Of a DNA stretch of 64,000 nt, positions 1 through 9,059 are shown in pieces. Numbering within the stretch: position 1 is the stretch's first letter; each line of letters begins with the position of its first letter. Position numbers and translations under genes: made by a program. Where the stretch lies: the NCBI RefSeq assembly GCF_003336675.1, contig NZ_QPII01000001.1:496001-560000 (forward strand), written 5' to 3'. This DNA comes from Billgrantia montanilacus (GTDB lineage: Bacteria; Pseudomonadota; Gammaproteobacteria; Pseudomonadales; Halomonadaceae). Below the pieces are notes generated by a model, which did not search any database, was not told where the DNA came from, and saw only the letters and a program-made list of their open reading frames with translations.

Positions 1-1719
1 AGCGGACTCGTGCCCCGTCTCCTGGGCACGGGTCAGCCAGAGAGTCGCCTGATCGAGGTCCGGTTCTACCCCGTTACCATGGCGATAGGCTCTGCCCAGG
101 ACGACCATCGCATAGCCGTCACCCTGATTGGCCGCCTCCATCAGCATCTCAATGGCGCGGCTCGGATCCTGCCCGTCCAACGGCCCCTCCAGATAGGCCT
201 CGCCAAGCTGGGTCATGGCGGTGGTGTCCCCGGCCTGGGCCGCCGCCTGCAGGAGCTCTTCGCCGCGGCTGGGATGGAAGGGTAGTGTTTCGCCTTCCAG
301 GTAGGCCTCGCCCAGGAGACGCATGGCTCCGGCCTGGCCCTGGTCGGCAGCGCTGCGCAGCAGTTCTTCGCCGCGGGGGCCATTGGCCGGTACGCCGTGG
401 CCTTCCAGGTAGGCGGCGCCCAGTTGCTGAGTGGCCCAGGGGTGGCCTGCCTCGTGGGCACGCTCGAGATAGTCGATGGCGATATAGGGCTGGCCGGCGA
501 CCCGCTCGTCGTCCAGGTAGAGGGAGCCGAGCTGAGCCAATGCGAGAGGGTGATTTCGTTCAGCGGCCTGCTCGAGAAGCCCCATGCCCCGGGGAAGGTC
601 GTTCAGGCCTCCCTGTCCCTCAACCAGCGCGCGGCCGAGGATGACCTGGGCATCGACAGATCCCGCTTCGATTGCCGAATTGAGCCAGCGCTCGGCTCGT
701 ACCGGCTCTGGCCGTCCAGTCTCGGGTTCGAGCAAGGCGCTGCCTAGATGGACCATGGCGTCTATATCACCCCGTCGGGCGGACTCTTCGAGCAGCTCGA
801 CGCCCTGGTTGAAGTCCCCGGCCTCCAGCATGGCCCGGCCCGCCTGAGCCAGGGCGGTATTGTCGCCGGCATCGGCGGCCTGGCGCAGCCAATGCAGGCG
901 CTGGTCGGGTTGGTCGCCCAGTTGGCCGTCCGGCGCGTGGAGCGAGGCGAGCTGAAGCATGGCGCCGGTGTCCCCCTCCCTGGCGCGTGCCTCGAGTACC
1001 ACGGCATAGCGCTGGGCATAATCCATTGCGCGTGCGGGGTCCTCTTCCAGCCAGCCACCCGGGGCATAGGCATCGGCCAGGGCTTGTAGTGCACTCTCAT
1101 CGCCCTCTGATGCGGCCTCGGCATAGAGCTCGCGGGCAAGCTCGGGGTCGGCCTGCACTCCGTCACCGCCTTCGGCGAGTAGCCTGGCGAGCCTGGCCTC
1201 CGCATCGCGCCCGAGATTGGCGTTCTTGGCCTGCCAAAGGAGGTAATAGGCAAGTACGTCGTTGCGCTCGACGCCATCCCCTTCCTGATACAGTGTGGCA
1301 AGGTTCAGTGACGCGTGTCCCTGCACACTCGAGGGGCGTTCGATCGCCTGGCCGTAATAGTGGGCAGCCCTTGCGCCGTCTCGCTCGACGCCCAGACCCT
1401 GGTCGTACAGTTTTCCCATTTCGTAATAGGCAGGTGGTAAACCTCTTTCCATCAACGGCTGGAGCTGCTCAATGGCCTCGTCATAGCGCTCTTGCTCGAT
1501 GGTATCTTGGGTTCGATTGATACGGTTCCAGTCGTGGCTGGAAATATCGGCTTCCAAGCCACCATCGAACCAGGCCGCATACTCGGCCGGAACGGCCCGG
1601 GCATGATCCTGACCGGGCGGTTCCTGGGAGGTGGCGCACCCAGCCAGCGAGGCGACGACGATCAGTGAAGTGAAATACCGTGTTGAGGTCCTTCGAGTCG
1701 AGATCAGGGTTGTGTTCAT
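1..1719 (-). CDS. algK: AlgK-like Sel1/TPR-repeat lipoprotein, 3' end cut by window edge
   Basis: The frame is open from ATG at 1719 to base 1 (573 codons, no stop). A signal sequence ends in the lipobox LAGC with Cys28, so this should be a lipoprotein. The rest is a run of about a dozen Sel1-type helical repeats of roughly 36 residues (pattern A-x-x-G-D/H-x-x-A-x-x-x-L-G-x-A-Y). In alginate systems AlgK is a Sel1/TPR lipoprotein that helps assemble the outer-membrane export pore. Position directly after an AlgL-like gene in an alg8/alg44 operon supports the same role. A GGAGG ribosome site lies 7 bases before the ATG; the gap from the upstream gene is 39 bp. At more than 573 residues it exceeds Pseudomonas AlgK (about 475), so it may be an AlgK-like scaffold rather than a strict orthologue. 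Confidence 0.8.
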   Translation of the reverse strand, partial: MNTTLISTRRTSTRYFTSLIVVASLAGCATSQEPPGQDHARAVPAEYAAWFDGGLEADISSHDWNRINRTQDTIEQERYDEAIEQLQPLMERGLPPAYYEMGKLYDQGLGVERDGARAAHYYGQAIERPSSVQGHASLNLATLYQEGDGVERNDVLAYYLLWQAKNANLGRDAEARLARLLAEGGDGVQADPELARELYAEAASEGDESALQALADAYAPGGWLEEDPARAMDYAQRYAVVLEARAREGDTGAMLQLASLHAPDGQLGDQPDQRLHWLRQAADAGDNTALAQAGRAMLEAGDFNQGVELLEESARRGDIDAMVHLGSALLEPETGRPEPVRAERWLNSAIEAGSVDAQVILGRALVEGQGGLNDLPRGMGLLEQAAERNHPLALAQLGSLYLDDERVAGQPYIAIDYLERAHEAGHPWATQQLGAAYLEGHGVPANGPRGEELLRSAADQGQAGAMRLLGEAYLEGETLPFHPSRGEELLQAAAQAGDTTAMTQLGEAYLEGPLDGQDPSRAIEMLMEAANQGDGYAMVVLGRAYRHGNGVEPDLDQATLWLTRAQETGHESA

Positions 1720-1758
1720 AATTATCCTCCGTGGATTACAGGCTGGCGACGCCGGTAT

Positions 1759-3066
1759 TTACTGTAGGTCCTGGCCCTGGAAGGCCTCGGTCCGGCGCCG
1801 GCTCTCGTCCATGAACGGTTGGTCCTGCACGTCGGGGGGCATGAAATAGAGCGTCATGTATCCCCCCGCGCTGCGGTTGTAGAGGGGGCGCACTCTTTTA
1901 ACTAAGCTGGCGGCTTGAGAATGTTCGTAACGTGTTAGATAAATCTCAAGCCAGGTGAAGTACTGGGGATCCTTTGTGAACCCGGTGTATTGCTCAAGAG
2001 GTGCGTAGTCTCCTAGCGCCGCTGGATCATCAAGAATGGTGAAGAAATAATCGATGGCCTTGTGAATGGTGCTGCCTTCAATTTCCAGGTCGAAGATGTC
2101 ATAGCCCTGGCGAGCGATGACTTCCATGTTGGTTACCAGATAAAGCAAGGCATAGTTCTGGTAGTGGGTGGCACGGCGGCCACGGGACACCTCGTGAGGC
2201 AGCGCACCCTCCTCGGTCATGTCGTGCAGCGCCGAGTAGATGGCACTGACACCGAAACGAAAGAGATCGTCGTTTTCAGTGAGTACGCCGATCATGCTGG
2301 CGTAGAGGGCTCGGCGATAGAAATGGTTGTTGCAACAGCTCTCTTCGGGCTGGCCAGGGATTGCCGAGTGCTGCATCGCGAGTCCCTGGAGCCAGGACTC
2401 GACCTCCTCGCGCTCTTCGTCCATCCCTTCGATGAATGGCCGCACGGTTGAATAGGCCATCGCGGCCGCAAATAGCATCGATTCGGAAGCGAACCAGGCT
2501 TGAGGATCATTCGGGTCGTAGCGAAACGTGGTCAACGCCTGAGCGTCTGCCCAATGAGCCAGGAAACTCACCAAGCATTCAGCGTAGTAGCTGTCTCCAC
2601 TGGCGGTAAAGGCACCCGCCAGCAGCGAAACGCTGTCCTCGAACAGGAACAACGGCTCGGTGGTGAGCTCCCACTCCTCGGGGTTGGGGTAATAGCCCGG
2701 GATTCTTCCTCGTGTCGTGATGGGCTTATAGTTCAATAATTGTCGGCAACTCGGTGCTTCAGATAGCAGCTGGTCGATTCGCTGGAGCAAGATTGTGTTA
2801 TCGGTTTCGCTGAGCAGCTCCATGCGAGCCGATACATCGAAATAGCCAGCATCGGAGTCGTTGACCCGGTACTGGGACAGGTCCAGTGTCTGCCGCTCCT
2901 CGCGCGCGAGAGTGTTTGCGCCTGCGGGACTGGCACTGGCCCATGCTCCGGTTATGAGGAGTGCCAGAATCAGACGGAGTAGTGAATGAAACTCCGGCCA
3001 GTGCAGCCGTGTGTCGTGCATGTGTGGAGAGTCTCCATGGATGGCCATAGCTAGAGTTGCCCTCAT
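1759..3066 (-). CDS. algL: AlgL-like polyuronate lyase, PL5 family
   Basis: 435 residues, periplasmic. The N-terminus has a hydrophobic signal (about residues 26-50, ending near ASASPAGA). The body is an alpha-barrel type alginate lyase: the NNH motif at 246-248 and RGRRATHYQNYAL starting at R295 match the Asn-His and Arg-Tyr active-site segments of PL5 enzymes. In alginate producers AlgL degrades polymer stranded in the periplasm. PL5 enzymes can act on mannuronate or glucuronate polymers, so substrate is open. The start at 3066 overlaps the upstream stop by 4 bases (ATGA), implying coupling; Met16 at 3021 has a better signal-peptide profile and GGAGA 10 bases upstream, so it is an alternative start. 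Third gene from the 3' end of the visible operon. Confidence 0.82.
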   Translation of the reverse strand: MRATLAMAIHGDSPHMHDTRLHWPEFHSLLRLILALLITGAWASASPAGANTLAREERQTLDLSQYRVNDSDAGYFDVSARMELLSETDNTILLQRIDQLLSEAPSCRQLLNYKPITTRGRIPGYYPNPEEWELTTEPLFLFEDSVSLLAGAFTASGDSYYAECLVSFLAHWADAQALTTFRYDPNDPQAWFASESMLFAAAMAYSTVRPFIEGMDEEREEVESWLQGLAMQHSAIPGQPEESCCNNHFYRRALYASMIGVLTENDDLFRFGVSAIYSALHDMTEEGALPHEVSRGRRATHYQNYALLYLVTNMEVIARQGYDIFDLEIEGSTIHKAIDYFFTILDDPAALGDYAPLEQYTGFTKDPQYFTWLEIYLTRYEHSQAASLVKRVRPLYNRSAGGYMTLYFMPPDVQDQPFMDESRRRTEAFQGQDLQ

Positions 3067-3941
3067 GGCGCAGGGGCATAGAAGCGAAATGCGGCGAAGT
3101 CGACATGCTGATCACGGGGCGTTCGCCACCCCTCGCCGGTGCCTCCAAAGAAGGTCGAGAACATCAGTCCGTCGATGGTCAGGGACGACGTGGTCCGGTA
3201 GGTGATATCGCGCTGCTCGAGTACCGGGCGACCGTCGATCCAGATTCGCGCAACGCCGTTCTCGCTGCCCGGGTCGTTGAGAATGACTTCCTGTTCTATC
3301 GTCACCCATTGTCCCACCGGGAAATACCAGGAGCCGCGACCGACTGACGCTCCCTCGTGGCCGACCACATAGGGGTAGAGCTCACCCTGGCCATGCTCGC
3401 GCCACATCAGGCGCAGTGAGAACCCGTTTTCGCCATCCACGCTTTCGCCACCCGAGGGCGCCTCGCCGCCGAACAGGCCGGGTAGCTTGCCTCCTTGAAC
3501 GAAATCGAAATCGGGTGCGAAGCGCACCTGATAGCTCATGCAGGCCTGTTCGGCGCCGGCGAGAGCCGGTGGCTCGCTGTAGAAGCCCGCGCCGCCAAGA
3601 GGGTCTTCCCCAGGCGAGGAAGTGCCGGCCGGGTAATGCACTCGCAAGCCGGGCTCGCCCAGGCCAGTGTGCCCGGCGCCCAGGCGTTCGACGTTTTCCT
3701 CGGTGCCCCAGTGACGGTGGGTGTCGAAGCCTTCGCGGATGGCCTCGTGACCACTGGCTGCGTGGCTGGGCCGGGGAGAGTCGATTTGCGGGTAGCGCTG
3801 GGAGCAAGCCTCGACCTGGGGTACGCCCACAGAGGCTTCATCAACCTCTTCGGACAGTGCCGGCCAGGCGGGCAGGGCGACCAGGGTGGCCAGCAGGGTG
3901 CCGGCATAGCGCCGGCATGTGCGTCGTCTTGTCGGAGCCAT
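3063..3941 (-). CDS. Secreted polysaccharide lyase, PL14/PL20-like jelly roll
   Basis: 292 residues from ATG 3941, chosen over ATG 3983 because AAGGAG lies 6 bases upstream and the signal peptide (RRR...LLATLVALPAWPALS) then begins properly. Mature protein is a beta-jelly-roll lyase: the sequence GGKLPGLFGG at 150-159, preceded by YQVRFAPDFDF and followed by SLRLMWREHGQGELYPYV, is the signature of the PL14/PL20-like fold. Those families contain alginate lyases and beta-1,4-glucuronan lyases. This gene is not part of the canonical Pseudomonas alginate operon. It overlaps the PL5 gene by 4 bases and follows alg44 after 59 bp. Expected role: trimming or releasing the polymer in the periplasm or outside the cell. 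Fold call fairly sure; exact substrate unknown. Confidence 0.78.
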   Translation of the reverse strand: MAPTRRRTCRRYAGTLLATLVALPAWPALSEEVDEASVGVPQVEACSQRYPQIDSPRPSHAASGHEAIREGFDTHRHWGTEENVERLGAGHTGLGEPGLRVHYPAGTSSPGEDPLGGAGFYSEPPALAGAEQACMSYQVRFAPDFDFVQGGKLPGLFGGEAPSGGESVDGENGFSLRLMWREHGQGELYPYVVGHEGASVGRGSWYFPVGQWVTIEQEVILNDPGSENGVARIWIDGRPVLEQRDITYRTTSSLTIDGLMFSTFFGGTGEGWRTPRDQHVDFAAFRFYAPAP

Positions 3942-4000
3942 ACTGTCTCCTTGCAGTTTGGCCGCGGCGTTGACCGCGGGCATGTAGCGGATGTCGCCTG

Positions 4001-5551
4001 TCAGCCACCAGTGTCGTCGTCCTTTTCGTCAATGGCGGTGCGATAGATGTCGTCGCCGAACTGGATCACCGTACGTACCCCTTGCCAGATCCGTTCGGAG
4101 GCGGCGCTGAGCAGCGGCGCTTCGGTGAAACGCACATCGACCGGCTGACCCACGCTTTCGGCGGGAAGCGGCTCCTCGGGTACAAGCAGGACGCTGGCCA
4201 CGTTCTGCTGCTGACGAACCCAGCTAGGGAAACCGGCTCGTGGCTGGCGCTCTACATCCAGGGCGACGTTGCGGACCCGAGCGCGGATCGGCTCCGTCGT
4301 GTTGGCCAGGGTGACGTAGGCCTGCTGGTTCGGTTCGATGCGGCTGATGTCGTTCATGTGCACCAGCGCCTCGACGAGAACATCGTCCTCCTGGGTGCGA
4401 ATCAGGGTCATGATCTGCTCGCTTTCATTGATATAGGTACCGTCGGCACTGCTCAGTGCCCAGGCAACCAGGCAGTCGCAGGGACTGTAGATATTGTTGC
4501 TGGACTGGCGCGCTTCCAGGGCAGCGATGCGGGAATTCTCGTAATCCCTGGCGGTTTCGAACTGCTCGATGCGTGCCCGGGCGATTTCCGGGGACACCGA
4601 CTCGAAGGTCATCGTATCGCCGCTTGCCGGTTGGGCAGAGTTGGCGAGGCTGACTTCCTGGTTGCCGCCCTCCAGATGTTCACGCAGGTTCTCGATCAGT
4701 TGATTGTTGAACTGCCTTGCGGCATCGGCCAGGATCAGGTCCGACTCCAGGTCGCTGTTGACCACATTGGTCAGCAGCTGGTCTATCTCGACACGGTCGC
4801 CGGCCTGTAGCTCGTGCGCTGCAAGAATGCCGGGTCCGGGCGCGCGTATATCGATGCGAGGGGCGGTGACAGCGGCAAAGTTAGGCTCGATGAGCATGAA
4901 GTTGCGATAGGCAGTCGCTGCACCGACCAGAACCAGTAGGCCGATGGCCAGGAACAGCAGGATATATCGCCCCATCGGCTTGGGTTGACGCGCATGCGGG
5001 GTCGGTTGTGCCGCCCCAACCTGCCGCTTGCGCGGGGTCTGGGGGTCTTCCCCCGCCATCAGCCCTTCGATGTTGGGCGAGCGACCGCTGAGTGCGCTGC
5101 GAATGACCTGACGCAGCAGTTCGCGATGAGGCGGCTCTATCTCGGTGATCTCGAAGCTGATCTGGTAGCCCTTGCCGTTGGGGGCAGGGTCGGTACGCAG
5201 GCATTCGGCGCGCAGCGGTACGATCAGTTCGGAAGAGCCTGCCATCATCAGCAGTGACGCCGATATCTCCTCCCCGGGCTGGAAGGCGCGGTTGCCATGC
5301 GCTGAAAAGCCCCCCAGGGAAACGTCGTTGCCGTTAAGGGTGCTGTCGTCCGACAGGCTGACCCGGAATGGAATGGCAACACGGATATAGCCTCTTTCGT
5401 CACGGCGTTCATGCTGGACGCGGTCACCTTTCGTCAGGCGAACGGAATCCTGATCGGCAGGTTCGGGTGCCGTTGAGCCACCTTCGGGTTTGCTTCCCCC
5501 AAGGGTCGGCTCATGACGTTCTTGATCGTCGCGGGGAAAGTGATCAGCCAT
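4001..5551 (-). CDS. alg44: Alg44-like PilZ c-di-GMP receptor and periplasmic co-polymerase
   Basis: 516 residues. An unusual charged N-terminal tail of about 40 residues precedes a PilZ domain (about 45-160) with the c-di-GMP signature: R49xxxR53/R53xxxR57 and D76-V-S78-L-G-G81. One transmembrane helix (about 195-214) follows, then a HlyD/membrane-fusion-type periplasmic part split by a long coiled region: RAPGPGIL near 247-254 and IYSPCDCLVAW further on are the two half-lipoyl motifs. This is the architecture of Alg44, which activates the Alg8 synthase when bound to c-di-GMP and links it to the periplasmic machinery. It is longer than Pseudomonas Alg44 (389). The start overlaps alg8 by 8 bases. 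Polymer synthesis here should be c-di-GMP dependent. Confidence 0.9.
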   Translation of the reverse strand: MADHFPRDDQERHEPTLGGSKPEGGSTAPEPADQDSVRLTKGDRVQHERRDERGYIRVAIPFRVSLSDDSTLNGNDVSLGGFSAHGNRAFQPGEEISASLLMMAGSSELIVPLRAECLRTDPAPNGKGYQISFEITEIEPPHRELLRQVIRSALSGRSPNIEGLMAGEDPQTPRKRQVGAAQPTPHARQPKPMGRYILLFLAIGLLVLVGAATAYRNFMLIEPNFAAVTAPRIDIRAPGPGILAAHELQAGDRVEIDQLLTNVVNSDLESDLILADAARQFNNQLIENLREHLEGGNQEVSLANSAQPASGDTMTFESVSPEIARARIEQFETARDYENSRIAALEARQSSNNIYSPCDCLVAWALSSADGTYINESEQIMTLIRTQEDDVLVEALVHMNDISRIEPNQQAYVTLANTTEPIRARVRNVALDVERQPRAGFPSWVRQQQNVASVLLVPEEPLPAESVGQPVDVRFTEAPLLSAASERIWQGVRTVIQFGDDIYRTAIDEKDDDTGG

Positions 5552-7502
5552 CCTTAGGTTGCTCCTTGCTTGAGTGTTCGGTCGCAGCCACCTCAGCCAT
5601 GACTGATGGCTCGACCATGAGATGTATATTGACCAGCGTCAGGCTCTTTTGGTTAAGCGTCAGGTAACAGCTGGATTCGAGCGTGCAATGCCTCGAGCCG
5701 TTCAGCGGTTCTCCATCCGGCCCCTGCATGTGATCTGACAGGTCGGGGGAGAGCGCCAGGGTCGTGGTTCCGTCCATGCCCCGGATTTGTTCGGCCATGA
5801 CACGGCTGTCTTCATGCAGACCCTCGAAGAGGGTGCCAGCCAGGCGGTAGCGTCCGGCGGGTAGCTGCACGGTGCCACCTTCGGGGGCGTCGGCAATTGC
5901 CGCAGAGAGCCATCTGTCGACTCGTTCGGGCTGTTGCGAACGCTGCCAGCCCTGATCGCGGATGATCGATAGCGTCGTCCGGTCCAAAGGTTGCAACACG
6001 CCGGTAGTCAGCATCAGGGCAAACAGCAGAAGCCCATAGGTAAAGCCGTGCAGGACATGACCCATGCGCCGCTGGCGACGCACGGCAACCGGATCGCCGG
6101 GCTCACCGGCCGATATGCCCTGGCGGGACCACTTCTGGCGATTGAAGCGAAAGCTGACATAGGTCTTCAGCATCGCGCCCCAGACCTGGTTGTAATAGAT
6201 CAGCGGGATCCACAGCAGGCTGTACCGTCCCCGCTGCCAGGCGAGGATCAACGTGGCGATACCGCGGGTGAACAGGATCCAGAGGATGTAGGCAAAGAAA
6301 AACGAGGGTCGCACGAACAGCGCTACCAGAATAACGACCGTAGGTCCGACCAGCGTCGTCCACATGGAGATGCGCTGATCCACCAGGCTCCACCAGGTGA
6401 ACATGCCCATGGGGCGGGGCCCCAGCGCGATGGCCCGGTTGCTGGTGCGCAGCATGTTGCCATACCAGCGACGCATCAGATCGCTGGTCGAGGCGAAGAA
6501 ACGCCGCCTGTCCGGCAACTCCTCGAATCCGGTGACATACACGTCGGGCAGGTACATCATTCGCCAGCCGTGCTTCAGCAGCCAATACCAGGAGGACTTG
6601 TCGTCTCCGGATAGAAACTTGAAGTTACCGAATCGCCAGTGGTCGACGTGATCGCTCTCGATCAGTTCGATGAAACTTGGCTGGGTCGCGAGATCTGCAC
6701 GAAAGACGCTGTAGCGTCCGGTGAGGACCAGCAATCGCCTGGATACCGACATCGAACTCATCATCAGGTGACGCTGGGCGTAGCGCAGGTCATACCACTC
6801 GCGGGTGACGTCGTTACCGGTGACCACGGCACGGTTGTTCGTCGTCAGCGCACCCAGGTCCTCCTGGGACTGGAAGAAGGAGAGCGAGCGCCGGAGGGTG
6901 CCGGGCTCCAGGCGGATGTCGCCATCCATGGAGACCAGCAGCGACCCGGGCGCCGGAAGGTGCCGGGAGATGGCGCGCAGAACCTCGGCCATGGCCGAGC
7001 GCTTGCCGTCTCCCTTCTGGAACATGTACCGGATTTCAATGTTCTCGGGCCAGCTGTGCTCATCCATGACGTGGGTGATGACATCCACGTCGGTGCGGTC
7101 CGAGATCGAGGCGAAGATGGTGGTGGGCACGCCATATTCGGCAACCTCACGCACCATGGCATCGTAGACCTGAAAATTGATCTCGGCCTCGATTCGATAG
7201 GAGGTACAGAGCACGAAGAGTTCCGGCGCACGCACGACCTCGTCTGCCGCGTCGGCCGCTGCCCGTAGGCGGGGAAAGATGCGGCGGTTGTACCACACCG
7301 AACGCACAGCCTGGATTAGCCACCAGGAGTAGCGCCAGATGGCGATACCCCCGATGACGAAGAAGAAGCTCTGCGACTCCGGGGAGAAGACTTCCGACGG
7401 CAGCTCGCTGAAGATGACGATCAGCAAGGCCAGGCCGAGTACCAGAGTAATCAGCTCCGACACCCGGCTGGCCCCGATGTGATCTCGAGGCGTATGGGAC
7501 AT
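5544..7502 (-). CDS. alg8: Alg8-like polyuronate synthase (GT2) with extra C-terminal domain
   Basis: 652 residues, inner membrane. N-terminal hydrophobic segments (about 16-60), a cytoplasmic GT2 domain with D193-G-D195, GDD at 299-301 and the RRW motif at 344-346, then several membrane helices to about 500. The core closely resembles Alg8: RYAQRHLMMSSM, HWRFGNFKFLSGDDKSSW, RRWYGNMLR and YYNQVWGAMLK have direct counterparts. Pseudomonas Alg8 ends near residue 494; here another 150 residues (about 502-652) follow the last helix and probably face the periplasm. They include DAPEGGTVQLPAGRYRL, a motif typical of the start of parallel beta-helix lyases and epimerases. The gene lies 9 bp after ugd. 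Donor may be GDP-mannuronate or, given ugd, UDP-glucuronate. Confidence 0.88.
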   Translation of the reverse strand: MSHTPRDHIGASRVSELITLVLGLALLIVIFSELPSEVFSPESQSFFFVIGGIAIWRYSWWLIQAVRSVWYNRRIFPRLRAAADAADEVVRAPELFVLCTSYRIEAEINFQVYDAMVREVAEYGVPTTIFASISDRTDVDVITHVMDEHSWPENIEIRYMFQKGDGKRSAMAEVLRAISRHLPAPGSLLVSMDGDIRLEPGTLRRSLSFFQSQEDLGALTTNNRAVVTGNDVTREWYDLRYAQRHLMMSSMSVSRRLLVLTGRYSVFRADLATQPSFIELIESDHVDHWRFGNFKFLSGDDKSSWYWLLKHGWRMMYLPDVYVTGFEELPDRRRFFASTSDLMRRWYGNMLRTSNRAIALGPRPMGMFTWWSLVDQRISMWTTLVGPTVVILVALFVRPSFFFAYILWILFTRGIATLILAWQRGRYSLLWIPLIYYNQVWGAMLKTYVSFRFNRQKWSRQGISAGEPGDPVAVRRQRRMGHVLHGFTYGLLLFALMLTTGVLQPLDRTTLSIIRDQGWQRSQQPERVDRWLSAAIADAPEGGTVQLPAGRYRLAGTLFEGLHEDSRVMAEQIRGMDGTTTLALSPDLSDHMQGPDGEPLNGSRHCTLESSCYLTLNQKSLTLVNIHLMVEPSVMAEVAATEHSSKEQPKDG

Positions 7503-7511
7503 GTCGACTCC

Positions 7512-8858
7512 TCAGGCCAGCACGGGCCGCACGGAATCGCCTCGACCAATGGCGTAGTAGCTGAGTCCGGCCGCCTTGAGGGTGTTGGGTGAGAAGAGAT
7601 TGCGCCCATCGATGACGACCGGCTCGAGCAATGTCTTGCGCAGCCATTCGAAATCAATGGTCCGGAAAGCCTTCCATTCAGTGCAGATGACCAGGGCATG
7701 GGCACCCTCGAGGGCTTCGTCCCGCTTGTCAGCAAGCACGAGATCGTCGCGCTCTCCATAGAGTCGACGACACTCGTCCGTGGCCTCGGGGTCGTACGCC
7801 TGGACGCGGGCGCCAGCTTCCCAGAGCGACTCCATCAGCGATCGGCTCGGCGCCTCGCGCATGTCGTCGGTGTTGGGCTTGAAGGCCAGGCCCCAGACCG
7901 CGATGGTCTTGCCGGCCAGTTGGCCATCGAAGGCCTCATAAAGCTTTTCGAACAGCTTGTTCTTCTGGCGACTATTGACGCGCTCCACGGCATTGACCAT
8001 ATCGGCAGGATGGCCCGCCGCTTCGGCAGTATGCGCCAGTGCCTTGACGTCCTTGGGAAAGCAGGAGCCGCCGTAGCCACACCCAGGATAGATGAAGCTG
8101 TAGCCGATGCGCGGGTCGGACCCGATGCCATGGCGTACCTCTTCGATGTCGGCACCCAGGTGCTCGGCAAGGTTGGCCACTTCGTTGATGAAGCTGATCT
8201 TGGTCGCCAACATGGCATTGGCGGCATATTTGGTCAGCTCGGCGCTGCGTACGCCCATGAAGAGCATCTTGTCACGCTGGCGGTTGTAGGGGCCATAGCA
8301 CTCGAGCATCGCATTCTTGACGCGCTCCGAGTCGGTGCCCACCACGATGCGCGAACCGCGGGAGAAGTCTTCGATCGCGGCCCCTTCCTTGAGAAACTCC
8401 GGGTTGGAGCAGACATCGAACTCCGTGGACAGCCCGCGTTGCTCCAGGACCTTGGCAATAGCCCGCTCGACCTTGCTGGCCGTGCCGACGGGCACCGTCG
8501 ACTTGTCGACGATGATCTTGTAGCTCTCCATGTGCTGGCCGATGGTTTCGGCCACCTTGAGAACATATGTCAGATCGGCGCTACCATCCTCATCGGAGGG
8601 CGTACCGACGGCAACGAACTGGAGCAACCCGAAAGCGACGCCCTCTGCCGCGTCGGTGGTGAAACGCAGTCGGCCAGCGGCCATATTCTTGCTGATGAGG
8701 TTTTCCAGGCCAGGTTCGTAGATCGGTACCTCGCCTGCACTCAGGCGGGCAACCTTCTGCTCGTCCACATCGATGCAGATGACGTCATGACCCACATCGG
8801 CCAGACAAGCACCTGTCACGAGTCCCACGTAGCCGGAACCGAAGATAGTAATCTTCAT
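7512..8858 (-). CDS. ugd: UDP-glucose 6-dehydrogenase
   Basis: 448 residues from ATG 8858 (AAGGAG 10 bases upstream). It oxidises a nucleotide sugar to its uronate using two NAD+. Rossmann motif GSGYVG at 7-12, DKSTVPVGT near 118, SNPEFLKEG near 151 and the catalytic-Cys motif GGSCFPKD with Cys266. The C-terminal domain has [16 protein letters not shown] and VIDGRNLF. These forms match UDP-glucose dehydrogenases; AlgD (GDP-mannose dehydrogenase) has GGSCLPKDVRAL and a different C-terminal domain. It occupies the position of algD at the head of the operon, which suggests UDP-glucuronate is the precursor. Family call is firm; substrate by motif reading only. Confidence 0.88.
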   Translation of the reverse strand: MKITIFGSGYVGLVTGACLADVGHDVICIDVDEQKVARLSAGEVPIYEPGLENLISKNMAAGRLRFTTDAAEGVAFGLLQFVAVGTPSDEDGSADLTYVLKVAETIGQHMESYKIIVDKSTVPVGTASKVERAIAKVLEQRGLSTEFDVCSNPEFLKEGAAIEDFSRGSRIVVGTDSERVKNAMLECYGPYNRQRDKMLFMGVRSAELTKYAANAMLATKISFINEVANLAEHLGADIEEVRHGIGSDPRIGYSFIYPGCGYGGSCFPKDVKALAHTAEAAGHPADMVNAVERVNSRQKNKLFEKLYEAFDGQLAGKTIAVWGLAFKPNTDDMREAPSRSLMESLWEAGARVQAYDPEATDECRRLYGERDDLVLADKRDEALEGAHALVICTEWKAFRTIDFEWLRKTLLEPVVIDGRNLFSPNTLKAAGLSYYAIGRGDSVRPVLA

Positions 8859-8974
8859 GATCGTCTTGCTCCTTGCTGATAGGCCCCTTCCATGAAAACA
8901 ACGCCATCCATCGGAAATTACCGATGACAGATGACGGCGCAGGGCCAGAAACGTTAGTTCGCGTCTAATATACG

Positions 8975-8990
8975 GGCAACAATCACGCCA
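8975..8990 (-). promoter_or_regulatory. Putative sigma-54 promoter of the polysaccharide operon
   Basis: Read on the minus strand the bases are TGGCGTGATTGTTGCC. This keeps the invariant GG and GC of the -24/-12 elements with exactly 10 bases between them and most of the consensus TGGCAC-N5-TTGC. A transcript starting about 12 bases downstream would have a leader of roughly 105 nt before ugd. No convincing sigma-70 or AlgU (GAACTT/TCTGA) promoter was seen in the same stretch. Single-site match, so moderate to low certainty. Confidence 0.45.
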
Positions 8991-9059
8991 TATCCACAAA
9001 GCGTTTTAAAAACAATTAGTTGGATATTATAGATCGCCATTGTTAATATAAGCGCCACC

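Noticed and set aside
8940..8975. AlgU (sigma-22) promoter before ugd
   Set aside because: GAACTA occurs on the minus strand but no TCTGA-like -10 lies 16-17 bases downstream.
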